Positions 16,045 to 24,532 of a stretch of 64,000 nucleotides of DNA are shown in pieces. The notes under the pieces were generated by a model that worked only from the letters and a program-made list of their open reading frames with translations, did not search any database and was not told the DNA's origin. A program made the translations under genes and the position numbers. How positions within the stretch are numbered: position 1 is the first letter of the stretch; every line of letters begins with the position of its first letter. Source of the DNA: JBBRVW01 sp963784645 (GTDB taxonomy: Bacteria; Actinomycetota; Actinomycetes; JACCUZ01); assembly GCA_963784645.1 (NCBI GenBank), contig CAWARY010000002.1, positions 310,001-374,000 on the forward strand, in the 5' to 3' direction.

Positions 16045-18128
16045 CCGCCGGGAGCCGGTGGCGAGACGGTGACGCCTCCGGTCGGCGGGGGCGTCACCTG
16101 CCCCGGGGGCGTGCTGGACGGACCAGGAGCCGGGGTCGTCGCCGTCTCGGACGGCGTCGCCGTCTCGGACGGTGTCGGGGTCTCGGACGGCGTGGTCGAC
16201 GACTCCGACGGGGTGGGGGTGAACGTCGGCTGCGGGTTGACCGCCTCCCCGACGTCGGCCCGTGGCGGGAACTGCACGACGTCCTTATTCTGCAGCGCGG
16301 CGGTCATGAAGGCCGTCCAGATGCGCGCCGGGTACTCGCCGCCGAAGAACGTCGACAGGCCACCGACGCCGTCGAGGTCGGCCTTGCCGGTGCCCTTGTA
16401 GAAGTCGACGGCCGCCGCGAGCTGCGGCGTGTAGCCCACGAACCAGGCCGACGTGGTGGTGTCGGGGCGCAGCGCCGCGGTGCCGGTCTTGGCGGCGGCC
16501 GGGCGGCCGAGGCTGCGCGCCTCGGTGCCGGTGCCGTTGCGCACCACCTGCTGCAGCGCGTAGTCGACGTCGGCGACCACGTCCTTGTCGAACGCCCGCT
16601 CGGTGCTGTCGTCGGCGCGGTACCGCGTGCCGCCGTTCGCCCCCTTGACCTCCTGCACGACGTGCCAGGTGGCGCGCTCGCCGCCTCCTGCGAACGTCGC
16701 GTAGGCATTGGCCATGTCGATGTTGTGCACCGACGCGGTGCCCAGGGTGCTCACGGCGTTCGGCAACAGGCCCGGGGTGTCCTCGGGGATGCCGGCGTCG
16801 ATCGCCGCCTGCACCATCTTCTTCGGGCCCATCTCCAGGTTCAGGTCCACGAAGACGGTGTTGATGGACTGCTCGATTCCGCGCACGAGGTCGATCGACG
16901 AGCCGTAGCTGCGGTCGAACTCGTTGTTGACCTCCTTGTCGGTTCCCGGCACGTCGAACGGCGAGTTGCCGGAGAACCGGCTCTTCAGCGAGATGCCGTC
17001 GGTGAGCGCTGCCGCCAGGGTGAAGGGCTTGAACGCCGAGCCGGGCTGCACCCGGGCCTGCGTCACCTCGTTGAGACCGCCCGCAGTCGAGCCGCCGTAC
17101 ATCGCGACGACCGCACCGGTGCCGGGCTCTACCGCGGACAGGCCGATGTGCACGTTGCGCGCGTTCTCGCGGGGCCGCTCCTGGCGGACCGCGCGGACCG
17201 CGGCGCGCTGCGAGCGCTTGTCGAACGTCGACGTCACGCGCAGGCCGCCCAGGTCGATGTCCTGGTCGCTGAACCCGTTGGCCTTGAGCTCCCGGCGGAC
17301 GGAATCCATCAGGTAGTAGGTGGGGCCACCGCGCGGCTTGCCGGCCTCGGCGAGCGGCGGCACCACCATGCCGGCTCGCTTGCCGGCGCTCAGCCACCGC
17401 TTGGCGACCATGCCGTCGAGGACGTAGTCGAAGCGGGACTTGAGCCGGTCGGGGTACTTCTCCGGGTCATAGCCCGCGGGCGACCGGATGACCGACGCCA
17501 GCACCGCGCCCTGCTCGACCGTGAGGTCCTTGGCGTCGACACCGAAGAACGTCTGCGCCGCGGTCTGGATGCCGTAGGCGCCACGGCCGAAGTAGATCGT
17601 GTTGAGGTAGTCCTCGAGGATCTTGTTCTTGTCGTCGCGACGGGCCAGCTTCACCGCGATGAAGAACTCCTTGAACTTGCGCGTGTAGGTGCGCTCCGAG
17701 GAGAGGTAGGCGTTCTTCGCGTACTGCTGGGTGATCGTCGAGCCGCCCTGGGTGGCGCCGCCGCGCAGGTTGGACCAGAACGCCCGGGCGATGCCGGTCG
17801 GTGAGATGCCACGGTTCTCGTAGAAGGTCCGGTCCTCGGCGGCGAGCACGGCCTTCTGCACGTGGTCGGGCACCTGGTCGAGGGGGATGATGATCCGGTT
17901 CTGGTCGCCGAAGCGGCCGATCTCGGTCTTGCCGTTGTCGTAGTAGACGATCGTCGTCTGCGCCGAGATCAGCGACTTCGGAGCCGGGATGTCGGTGGCC
18001 GCGTACGCCACGCCGAGCAGCGCGACGACGGCCAGGAACCCCACCCCCGCCAGGGCCAGCCACTGCTTGAACGACGGGAGGTACCGGCGGACGCCGTCGT
18101 ACCGCGCGCGCGGGTAGTCGACTCTCAC
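16041..18128 (-). CDS. Class A penicillin-binding protein (transglycosylase/transpeptidase)
   Basis: This 695-residue bifunctional PBP polymerises lipid II and cross-links stem peptides outside the membrane. After a short cytoplasmic part there is one membrane anchor (about 22-46). The GT51 domain shows AVLAAEDRTFYENRG with the catalytic Glu at about 98, and GGSTITQQYAKN. The transpeptidase domain has the nucleophile Ser about 364 in PGSAFKPF, SIN in EQSINTVF and KTG about 547 in AAKTGTAAL. The C-terminus is a Pro/Ser/Thr-rich tail with repeated SETxTPSETA units. The GTG start at 18128 has a weak ribosome site. It overlaps the glycosyltransferase gene. Confidence 0.95.
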   Translation of the reverse strand: MRVDYPRARYDGVRRYLPSFKQWLALAGVGFLAVVALLGVAYAATDIPAPKSLISAQTTIVYYDNGKTEIGRFGDQNRIIIPLDQVPDHVQKAVLAAEDRTFYENRGISPTGIARAFWSNLRGGATQGGSTITQQYAKNAYLSSERTYTRKFKEFFIAVKLARRDDKNKILEDYLNTIYFGRGAYGIQTAAQTFFGVDAKDLTVEQGAVLASVIRSPAGYDPEKYPDRLKSRFDYVLDGMVAKRWLSAGKRAGMVVPPLAEAGKPRGGPTYYLMDSVRRELKANGFSDQDIDLGGLRVTSTFDKRSQRAAVRAVRQERPRENARNVHIGLSAVEPGTGAVVAMYGGSTAGGLNEVTQARVQPGSAFKPFTLAAALTDGISLKSRFSGNSPFDVPGTDKEVNNEFDRSYGSSIDLVRGIEQSINTVFVDLNLEMGPKKMVQAAIDAGIPEDTPGLLPNAVSTLGTASVHNIDMANAYATFAGGGERATWHVVQEVKGANGGTRYRADDSTERAFDKDVVADVDYALQQVVRNGTGTEARSLGRPAAAKTGTAALRPDTTTSAWFVGYTPQLAAAVDFYKGTGKADLDGVGGLSTFFGGEYPARIWTAFMTAALQNKDVVQFPPRADVGEAVNPQPTFTPTPSESSTTPSETPTPSETATPSETATTPAPGPSSTPPGQVTPPPTGGVTVSPPAPGG

Positions 18129-18257
18129 GGGGTGCTCACAGGGGGTGGCGGTCCTTCGGCGCGGAGGGCAGGCAGCGGGTGGGTCGGGTTGCGGGCGGTA
18201 CGAGTCGTGCGGGCGGGCCGGGTGCGGCGGCTCGTCAGGGTAACGACGTCCCGGGGA

Positions 18258-18713
18258 CTACCCCTCGCCCGCCGTCCCGGAACTCGCGCGCCGCGCCGGA
18301 CGAGCCGGGCGCCCGGAGCGATCGGCCTGCCGGCCGGCCCGCCGGTCGACCCTGTCACCGAGGACGAAGGACCGCACCAGGTGGTTCCATCCGCATCCCA
18401 GGCAGACCTCCACGACGTACACCCGGAACTCGCCGTGCTCGTGAGCCATCGCCGCCAGCTCGGCCCGGGCCCTGACCCGGCCCTGGTACGGCCCGAGCTG
18501 CTCGCCGTAGACGTAGGCCACCTCGGCCAACCGCACGTGCCGGCAGAGCGGGCAGTCGCGGCCGGTCGGCTCGCCGTGGAACCGCGCCGCGCGGCGCAGG
18601 TAGGGGTGGGCGTCGCAGACGTCGTCCGGCGTGGTCGGGCCGCCGCCGAGCAGCGACTCCAGGGTCGCGCGGCGGGCCAGCCCGTAGTCGACGACCGACC
18701 GCTGGGACCACAC
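18258..18713 (-). CDS. DUF5318 family protein
   Basis: This 151-residue actinobacterial protein of unknown function starts MWSQRSVVDYGLARRATLE, as the family does. A CPLCRH motif near residue 55 and VCLGCGWNHLVRSF near 105 give two CxxC pairs, suggesting a zinc site. The C-terminal 35 residues are Arg-rich and disordered. No membrane segment is seen. In this group it typically lies just upstream of the PBP gene, as here, so an envelope link is possible but unproven. Confidence 0.82.
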   Translation of the reverse strand: MWSQRSVVDYGLARRATLESLLGGGPTTPDDVCDAHPYLRRAARFHGEPTGRDCPLCRHVRLAEVAYVYGEQLGPYQGRVRARAELAAMAHEHGEFRVYVVEVCLGCGWNHLVRSFVLGDRVDRRAGRQADRSGRPARPARRASSGTAGEG

Positions 18714-18774
18714 CCTGTCGAGCCTACGACCGGCACCCGTGGACGCGGAACACGTCGTCCCGGATCGACCCGGC

Positions 18775-18827
18775 TTGCACCTGGACCGGACGCCGCCTAT
18801 CGTTCCGATGTATCAGCCCGATACATC
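18775..18827 (+). promoter_or_regulatory. padR-ino1 promoter with PadR-type operator
   Basis: TTGCAC (18775-18780), 17 bases, then TATCGT (18798-18803) form a promoter. A perfect inverted repeat GATGTATC-AGCCC-GATACATC (18807-18827) starts 3 bases after the -10, over the likely start site. PadR proteins commonly bind ATGTAT...ATACAT palindromes, so autorepression is likely. Confidence 0.7.
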
Positions 18828-18901
18828 GAGCCGACCGGACCGGTCGGCAGCGGGCCACCCACAGTCCCGCTCGCAGCGGCGTCTCCCGAGGAGGATCGGC
18901 C

Positions 18902-19528
18902 ATGGCCAAGCGGTCCGACGTCCTCGAGTTCGCCGTCCTCGGGCTCCTGCACGAGGCACCCCTGCACGGCTACGAGCTGCGCAAGCGGCTCAACGCCACG
19001 CTGGGTGCACTGCGGGCGTTCTCCTACGGCTCGCTGTACCCGTGTCTCAAGCAGCTGGCCGCGAGCGGGTTCATCACGGAGCAGGTCGAGGACTCCGGGC
19101 CCACCGGAAAGCGGTCCCGGATCGTCTACCAGCTCACGGCGGACGGCAAGGAGCACTTCGCGGCTCTGCTCGACGAGAGCGGCCCCTCGGCGTGGGACGA
19201 CGAGGGCTTCGGCGTGCACTTCGCGTTCTTCGGGCGCACCGACGCAGCCACCCGGCTGCGGATCCTCGAGGGGCGCCGGTCGCGCCTCGAGGAGCGGGTG
19301 GCCGGCTTCCGGAGCGCGGTCTCGCGCAGCCGGGAGCGGGTCGACAGCTACACCCTCGCGCTGCACCAGCACGGGCTCGAGTCCGTCGAGCGCGAGGTCC
19401 GCTGGCTCTCCGAGCTCATCGACGACGAGCGGCGCAACCGCCCGTCCGAGGAGCCCGCGGCCGGCACCACCGACGTACGACCTCCCGCGCCCGGAACGGC
19501 GACCCCTGCCGCACCGGGCACGACGTGA
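18902..19528 (+). CDS. PadR-family transcriptional regulator
   Basis: This 208-residue PadR regulator has a winged helix at residues 8-90: LEFAVLGLLHEAPLHGYELRK, then SYGSLYPCLKQLAASGFI and KRSRIVYQLTADGKEHF. A helical dimer region follows (about 115-185), then a disordered Pro/Thr/Ala tail. The GAGGAT ribosome site lies about 7 bases before ATG. It is 22 bases upstream of ino1 in the same operon and has a PadR-type palindrome at its own promoter, so it probably represses both genes in response to an unknown ligand. Confidence 0.9.
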   Translation: MAKRSDVLEFAVLGLLHEAPLHGYELRKRLNATLGALRAFSYGSLYPCLKQLAASGFITEQVEDSGPTGKRSRIVYQLTADGKEHFAALLDESGPSAWDDEGFGVHFAFFGRTDAATRLRILEGRRSRLEERVAGFRSAVSRSRERVDSYTLALHQHGLESVEREVRWLSELIDDERRNRPSEEPAAGTTDVRPPAPGTATPAAPGTT

Positions 19529-19550
19529 AGATCACTGAGAAGGAGCACCC

Positions 19551-20630
19551 ATGAGTTCGGTACGAGTGGCCATCGTCGGCGTCGGCAACTGCGCCGCGTC
19601 ACTGGTCCAGGGCGTCGAGTACTACAAGGACGCCGACCCGCAGAGCCGCGTCCCCGGGCTGATGCACGTGCAGTTCGGCGAGTACCACGTGCGTGACGTC
19701 GAGTTCGTCGCGGCGTTCGACGTCGACGCCAAGAAGGTGGGCACGGACCTGTCCGAGGCCATCGGCGCCAGCGAGAACAACACCATCAAGATCGCCGACG
19801 TGCCGCCGCTCGGCGTGCCGGTCCAGCGCGGTCACACCCTCGACGGTCTCGGCAAGTACTACCGCGAGACCATCGTCGAGTCCGACGACGAGCCCGTCGA
19901 CGTCGTCGCCGCCCTGCGCGACGCGAAGGTCGACGTCCTCGTCTGCTACCTGCCGGTCGGCTCCGAGGACGCCGCGAAGTTCTACGCGCAGTGCGCCATC
20001 GACGCCAAGGTCGGCTTCGTCAACGCGCTCCCGGTGTTCATCGCCGGCACGCCCGCGTGGGCGAAGAAGTTCGAGGACGCCGGTGTCCCGATCGTCGGCG
20101 ACGACATCAAGTCGCAGGTCGGCGCCACCATCACGCACCGCGTGCTGGCGAAGCTGTTCGAGGACCGCGGTGTGATCCTCGACCGCACCTACCAGCTGAA
20201 CGTCGGCGGCAACATGGACTTCAAGAACATGCTCGAGCGCGACCGTCTCGAGTCGAAGAAGATCTCGAAGACCCAGGCCGTCACCAGCAACATGGAGAAC
20301 AAGCTCTCCGCGCGCAACGTGCACATCGGCCCGTCGGACTACGTGCAGTGGCTGGACGACCGCAAGTGGGCCTACGTCCGCCTCGAGGGCCGCAACTTCG
20401 GCGACGTGCCGCTCAACCTCGAGTACAAGCTCGAGGTCTGGGACTCCCCGAACTCCGCCGGCGTCATCATCGACGCGATCCGTTGCGCGAAGATCGCCAT
20501 GGACCGCGGCATCGGCGGGCCGATCCTGTCGGCGTCGTCCTACTTCATGAAGTCGCCGCCCGTGCAGCACGACGACGACATGGCGCGCGACCTGGTCGAG
20601 CAGTTCATCGCGGGCACCATCGAGCGCTGA
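19551..20630 (+). CDS. ino1: Inositol-3-phosphate synthase
   Basis: This 359-residue enzyme converts glucose 6-phosphate to 1D-myo-inositol 3-phosphate with bound NAD. In actinobacteria this feeds mycothiol and phosphatidylinositol. It begins with the Rossmann motif VAIVGVGNCAASL. Other features are VDVLVCYLPVGSEDAAKFYA, VNALPVFIAG, GDDIKSQVGATITHR and LNVGGNMDFKNM, which cover the catalytic region with its conserved Lys residues. AAGGAG sits 7 bases upstream. It is the second gene after padR; a strong hairpin terminator follows. Confidence 0.96.
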   Translation: MSSVRVAIVGVGNCAASLVQGVEYYKDADPQSRVPGLMHVQFGEYHVRDVEFVAAFDVDAKKVGTDLSEAIGASENNTIKIADVPPLGVPVQRGHTLDGLGKYYRETIVESDDEPVDVVAALRDAKVDVLVCYLPVGSEDAAKFYAQCAIDAKVGFVNALPVFIAGTPAWAKKFEDAGVPIVGDDIKSQVGATITHRVLAKLFEDRGVILDRTYQLNVGGNMDFKNMLERDRLESKKISKTQAVTSNMENKLSARNVHIGPSDYVQWLDDRKWAYVRLEGRNFGDVPLNLEYKLEVWDSPNSAGVIIDAIRCAKIAMDRGIGGPILSASSYFMKSPPVQHDDDMARDLVEQFIAGTIER

Positions 20631-20664
20631 TCCGCCACCAGTAGGCACCTGCAGCACCGGACGG

Positions 20665-20696
20665 CCCGGCTCCCCCCACGGGAGCCGGGTCGTTCT
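20665..20696 (+). terminator. Terminator after ino1
   Basis: The 10-bp arms CCCGGCTCCC and GGGAGCCGGG enclose a 5-base loop, followed by TCGTTCT. It starts 34 bases after the ino1 stop. Confidence 0.8.
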
Positions 20697-20835
20697 GCGT
20701 GCTGGCTCCGCTGTCGTCGTGACGGGCCGCGCCGTGGGTGGTGTCGTCACGTGCACGTGAGCGGGTGGTGGCCCTCAGTGCGGCCTTGGAGGAGGGGCGT
20801 GAACCGGTAGTCGCGGCCGTGACCCGCCCGACCCG

Positions 20836-20886
20836 TGATCCACAGTGGTTCCATTGGACTTTTTCCAACGGAACCACTGTGGATCA
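20836..20886. repeat. 51-bp long-stem palindrome, copy D (second repeat family)
   Basis: The perfect 17-bp arms TGATCCACAGTGGTTCC and GGAACCACTGTGGATCA enclose 17 bases with an inner TTGGA/TCCAA stem. A related copy lies at 48712-48768. The 345-base ino1-MFS gap contains this palindrome and the ino1 terminator; no promoter was recognised. Confidence 0.85.
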
Positions 20887-20975
20887 TGTGCTGCCGTGGG
20901 TGGTGCCACGGGCCGTGCAGCCTGACCCCGCGAGACGCGCACGAGCCGGTCGACGAACGCCCGTAGCCTGAGGCC

Positions 20976-22289
20976 ATGTCGTTCGCCGGTGACCTGCGTG
21001 CGGTCGTCCGGCACCGCGACTTCCGGCGGCTGTTCGCCACCCGTCTGACCTCGCAGGCCGCGGACGGTGCGTTCCAGGCCGCGCTGGCCAGCCTGTTCTT
21101 CTTCTCCCCGGAACGGCAGACCTCCGCGGGCAGCGTGGCCGCGGCGTTCGCGACCCTGCTGCTGCCCTACTCCGTGGTCGGGCCGTTCGCCGGGGTGCTG
21201 CTCGACCGCTGGCGGCGCCGGCAGGTCCTGGTCTACGCCAACCTGGTCCGCGCCGGGATGGTGCTCGGCGTCGCCGCCCTGAGCGCCGCCGACGTCACCG
21301 GCTTCCCGTTGTACGCCGCGGTGCTGGCCTGCCTGTCGGTGAACCGGTTCTTCCTGGCGGGCCTGTCCGCCGCCCTGCCGCACGTCGTGACGCGCGACGA
21401 GCTGGTGATGGCCAACTCGGTGTCGACCACGACCGGCACGGTGGTCGCGATCACCGGCGGTGGTGCCGGCTTCGCGCTCAAACGCCTGTTCGGTGACGGG
21501 ACCGCGGCCGACGCCGAGGTGATCGTAGTGGCGGCGCTGGCGTACGCCGTCGCGGGCGCGCTCGCCGCCCGGATGGACCGTGACCTGCTCGGCCCGGACC
21601 TCGAGGGCGAGCCGGACCGGACCCGCGAGGCGGTGCGCCGGGTGGCGCTGGGCCTGGCCGACGGCGCACGGCACGTGTGGTCGCACCGGCCGGCCGGCCA
21701 CGCACTGGCAGCGATCGGCGCGCACCGGTTCTTCTACGGCGTCTCGACCATCTCCGCGATCCTGCTCTTCCGCAACTACTTCCACGACCCCGACGACGTC
21801 GACGCCGGGCTCGCCGGGCTGGCGGGGGTCTTCGCGGCGTCCGGGGCCGGCTTCTTCCTCGCGGCGGTGGTCACGCCCGAGATCACCCAACGGATCCGCA
21901 AGCAGTCCTGGATCACCATCTGCTTCGCCATGGCCGCGGCCGCCGAGGCGGTGTTCGTCGTGACGATCGTCGAGTGGCTGCTGTACGTGGGTGCGTTCGT
22001 GCTCGGCATCGCCGCCCAGGGCTCCAAGATCTGCGTCGACACGATCGTGCAGACCTCGGTCGACGACGCCTACCGCGGCCGGGTCTTCTCCTTCTACGAC
22101 GTCATCTTCAACATCGCCTTCGTCTCCGCCGCCGCGTTCGGGGCCGCCGTCCTGCCCGCCGACGGCAACTCCCGCGGTGTCTACGCCGTCATCGCCGGCG
22201 GCTACGTGCTCACCGCCGTGGTCTACGCCCGCGCCACCCGCCGGCTCACCGCGCGCACCCCCGCAGCGGTGCGCCAGCCGAGCGTCTAG
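20976..22289 (+). CDS. MFS transporter
   Basis: This 437-residue transporter has 12 predicted membrane segments. It starts AVVRHRDFRRLFATRLTSQAADG, a start shared by drug-resistance-type MFS members, and has the loop 2-3 motif GVLLDRWRRRQVL. A central cytoplasmic loop is at about 205-235. Near residue 365 it has TSVDDAYRGRVFSFYDVIFN, typical of this actinobacterial group. The substrate is unknown. It converges with cca, and repeat C lies between the two. Confidence 0.87.
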   Translation: MSFAGDLRAVVRHRDFRRLFATRLTSQAADGAFQAALASLFFFSPERQTSAGSVAAAFATLLLPYSVVGPFAGVLLDRWRRRQVLVYANLVRAGMVLGVAALSAADVTGFPLYAAVLACLSVNRFFLAGLSAALPHVVTRDELVMANSVSTTTGTVVAITGGGAGFALKRLFGDGTAADAEVIVVAALAYAVAGALAARMDRDLLGPDLEGEPDRTREAVRRVALGLADGARHVWSHRPAGHALAAIGAHRFFYGVSTISAILLFRNYFHDPDDVDAGLAGLAGVFAASGAGFFLAAVVTPEITQRIRKQSWITICFAMAAAAEAVFVVTIVEWLLYVGAFVLGIAAQGSKICVDTIVQTSVDDAYRGRVFSFYDVIFNIAFVSAAAFGAAVLPADGNSRGVYAVIAGGYVLTAVVYARATRRLTARTPAAVRQPSV

Positions 22290-22316
22290 CCGTCGGACTG
22301 GACATGGCCTGCTGTC

Positions 22317-22376
22317 GCCCTGCACGGCGTGCAACCCGTGCAAGGCGACCGGCGATCACGTTTACGTGATCGCCGG
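22317..22376 (+). repeat. 60-bp two-hairpin repeat, copy C
   Basis: Third copy of the A/B element, between the convergent MFS and cca genes. The second palindrome is longest here: GGCGATCACGT-TT-ACGTGATCGCC. Its placement in a convergent gap supports use as a bidirectional terminator. Confidence 0.85.
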
Positions 22377-22409
22377 ACGGTGCGGGAGCCGGGGCTCGGG
22401 GGCACAGGG

Positions 22410-23915
22410 TCAGGTCGGGCGGGCGTCGGGCTGGGTGGCCCACCAGGCCCGCAGCTCGGCCTCGGCGGCGTCGCGGGACAGCGGCCCCTGCTCCATCCGC
22501 ACCTCCTTGAGGTGCTTCCACGCCCGCCCGACGACCGGGCCGGGTGGCACGCCGAGCAGCTCCATGATCGCGTTGCCGTCGAGGTCCGGCCGGATCGAGT
22601 CCAGCTCCTCCTGCTCGCGCAGGCGGGCGATCCGCTCCTCGAGGTCGTCGTACGACCGGGACAGCGCCGTGGCCTTGCGCTTGTTGCGGGTGGTGCAGTC
22701 CGACCGGGTCAGCGCGTGCAGGCGCGGCAGCAGCGGCCCGGCGTCGGCGACGTAGCGGCGTACCGCGGCGTCGGTCCACGCGCCGGTGCCGTACCCGTGG
22801 AACCGCAGGTGCAGCTCGACCAGCTGCGAGACGTCCTCGACGACGTCCTTGGGGTAGCGCAACGCCTTCAGCCGGTTCCGGGTCAGCTTGGCGCCGACGA
22901 CCTCGTGGTGGTGGAACGAGACGCCGCCACCCGGCTCGAACCTGCGCGTCTTCGGCTTGCCGATGTCGTGCAGGAGCGCGGCCAGCCGCAGGACGAGGTC
23001 CGGCTCGCCGGCACCGACCGTGCCCTCGAGGACGATCGCCTGCTCGAGCACGGTCAGGGTGTGCTCGTAGACGTCCTTGTGCCGGTGGTGCTCGTCGATC
23101 TCCAGCGCGAGCCGTGGCAGCTCGGGCAGCACGTGCTCGGCCAGCCCGGTCGCCACCAGCAGCCCGAGCCCGGCGCGCGGGTCGGGCGCCAGCACCAGCT
23201 TCGACAGCTCGTCGCGCACCCGCTCGGCGGACACGATCTCGATCCGGTCGGCCATCTGCGTCATCGCGGACAGGGCCGCCGGGTCGACGGTGAAACCGAG
23301 CTGCGCCGCGAACCGCGCGGCCCGCATCATCCGCAGCGGGTCGTCGGCGAAGGACACCTCCGGCGGGCCGGGCGTGCGCAGCACCTTGGCCGCGAGGTCG
23401 TCGAGGCCGCCGTACGGGTCGACGAAGACCGAGGTGCGCAGGTCGACCGCCATCGCGTTCACCGCGAAGTCGCGCCGCAGCAGGTCGCCCTCGAGGGAGT
23501 CGCCGTAGGACACCTCGGGCTTGCGCGAGTCGTGGCGGTAGACATCGGCGCGGTACGTCGTCACCTCGACGAGGTGCTCGCCGCTGCGGGCGCCGACGGT
23601 ACCGAAGGCGATGCCGACGTCCCACCACGCGTCGCCCCACCGCTTGAGCAGCTCGCGCACGACCTCGGGCCGGGCGTCGGTGGTGAGGTCGATGTCCGGT
23701 GCCCGCCGGCCCAGCAGCAGGTCGCGCACCGGACCGCCCACCAGCGCGATCTGGTGGCCGCCGGCGACGAACGCGTCGACGAGGTCGGACAGCACGGTCG
23801 TGAGGTCGACCAGGCCTTCGGCCAGCCGGCGGCGGGCGGCCGCCAGCGACGGCTCGCGGGACGAGGCTGTCGCGGGGGTCGCGGGGGTCGCGGGGACGTC
23901 GGGCACGGGGGCCAA
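22410..23915 (-). CDS. cca: CCA tRNA nucleotidyltransferase
   Basis: This 501-residue class II nucleotidyltransferase adds or repairs the tRNA 3' CCA end. The head has ALVGGPVRDLLLGRRAPDIDLTT with the metal-binding DxD. Next come RRDFAVNAMAVDL and DPLRMMRAARFAAQLGF (the neck, which reads the incoming base). A C-terminal HD domain follows (LAALLHDIGKPKTR, FHHHEVVGA). Length fits actinobacterial PcnA/Cca. The frame allows TTG at 23915 or GTG at 23906; neither has a clear ribosome site. It is divergent from the NUDIX-murJ operon, its conserved place near the origin. Confidence 0.93.
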   Translation of the reverse strand: MAPVPDVPATPATPATASSREPSLAAARRRLAEGLVDLTTVLSDLVDAFVAGGHQIALVGGPVRDLLLGRRAPDIDLTTDARPEVVRELLKRWGDAWWDVGIAFGTVGARSGEHLVEVTTYRADVYRHDSRKPEVSYGDSLEGDLLRRDFAVNAMAVDLRTSVFVDPYGGLDDLAAKVLRTPGPPEVSFADDPLRMMRAARFAAQLGFTVDPAALSAMTQMADRIEIVSAERVRDELSKLVLAPDPRAGLGLLVATGLAEHVLPELPRLALEIDEHHRHKDVYEHTLTVLEQAIVLEGTVGAGEPDLVLRLAALLHDIGKPKTRRFEPGGGVSFHHHEVVGAKLTRNRLKALRYPKDVVEDVSQLVELHLRFHGYGTGAWTDAAVRRYVADAGPLLPRLHALTRSDCTTRNKRKATALSRSYDDLEERIARLREQEELDSIRPDLDGNAIMELLGVPPGPVVGRAWKHLKEVRMEQGPLSRDAAEAELRAWWATQPDARPT

Positions 23916-23991
23916 GGGTACGGCGCGCCCGGCTGCCGGACGCCGCCGCGGGCGCGCCGGGCCGGCCGTCGCCGCTGGCTACGATCGATGG

Positions 23992-24507
23992 ATGACCACC
24001 GCCCCCACGCCGCGCCGGCGCCCGCCCGGCCGCCGCCGGGGCGCCGAGGCGGCGTCGCGGCGGGCGCGCGGGCTCCGGAAGGTCGAGGAGACCTCCGCCG
24101 GCGGCCTCGTGGTCGACCGGACCGAGGACCCACCGCGCGTCGCGCTGATCGGCCGGCTGGACCGCCGCGGCCGGCTGCTCTGGTCGCTGCCGAAGGGCCA
24201 CGTCGAGGAGGGCGAGACCCACGAGGACGCCGCCGTCCGTGAGGTGGAGGAGGAGACCGGTATCCGGGGCCGGGTGGTCGCCGCCCTGGGCACCATCGAC
24301 TACTGGTTCGTCGCCGAGGACCGGCGGATCCACAAGACCGTGCACCACTACCTCCTCGAGGCCTCGGGCGGCGAGCTGTCCGACGACGACATCGAGGTCG
24401 ACGAGGTCGCCTGGGTACCGCTCACCGAGCTGCACAGCCGGCTTGCCTACGCCGGGGAGCGGCGCCTCGCCGAGACCGCGGCCGACCTGCTCGCGGACTC
24501 CGCATGA
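23992..24507 (+). CDS. NUDIX hydrolase
   Basis: This 171-residue protein has a full NUDIX box at about residues 67-89, starting GHVEEGETHEDAAVREVEEE and continuing TGI; the metal-binding Glu residues are present. Before it, ETSAGGLVVDR and LWSLPKGH give the usual first strands. NUDIX enzymes hydrolyse nucleoside-diphosphate-X compounds; the substrate is not predictable. The N-terminal 35 residues are Arg/Pro-rich. It is the first gene of the conserved NUDIX-DUF6049-murJ operon and lies 25 bases before the next gene. Confidence 0.9.
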   Translation: MTTAPTPRRRPPGRRRGAEAASRRARGLRKVEETSAGGLVVDRTEDPPRVALIGRLDRRGRLLWSLPKGHVEEGETHEDAAVREVEEETGIRGRVVAALGTIDYWFVAEDRRIHKTVHHYLLEASGGELSDDDIEVDEVAWVPLTELHSRLAYAGERRLAETAADLLADSA

Positions 24508-24532
24508 GTGACCTGCGCCGAAGAAGCGCCAG

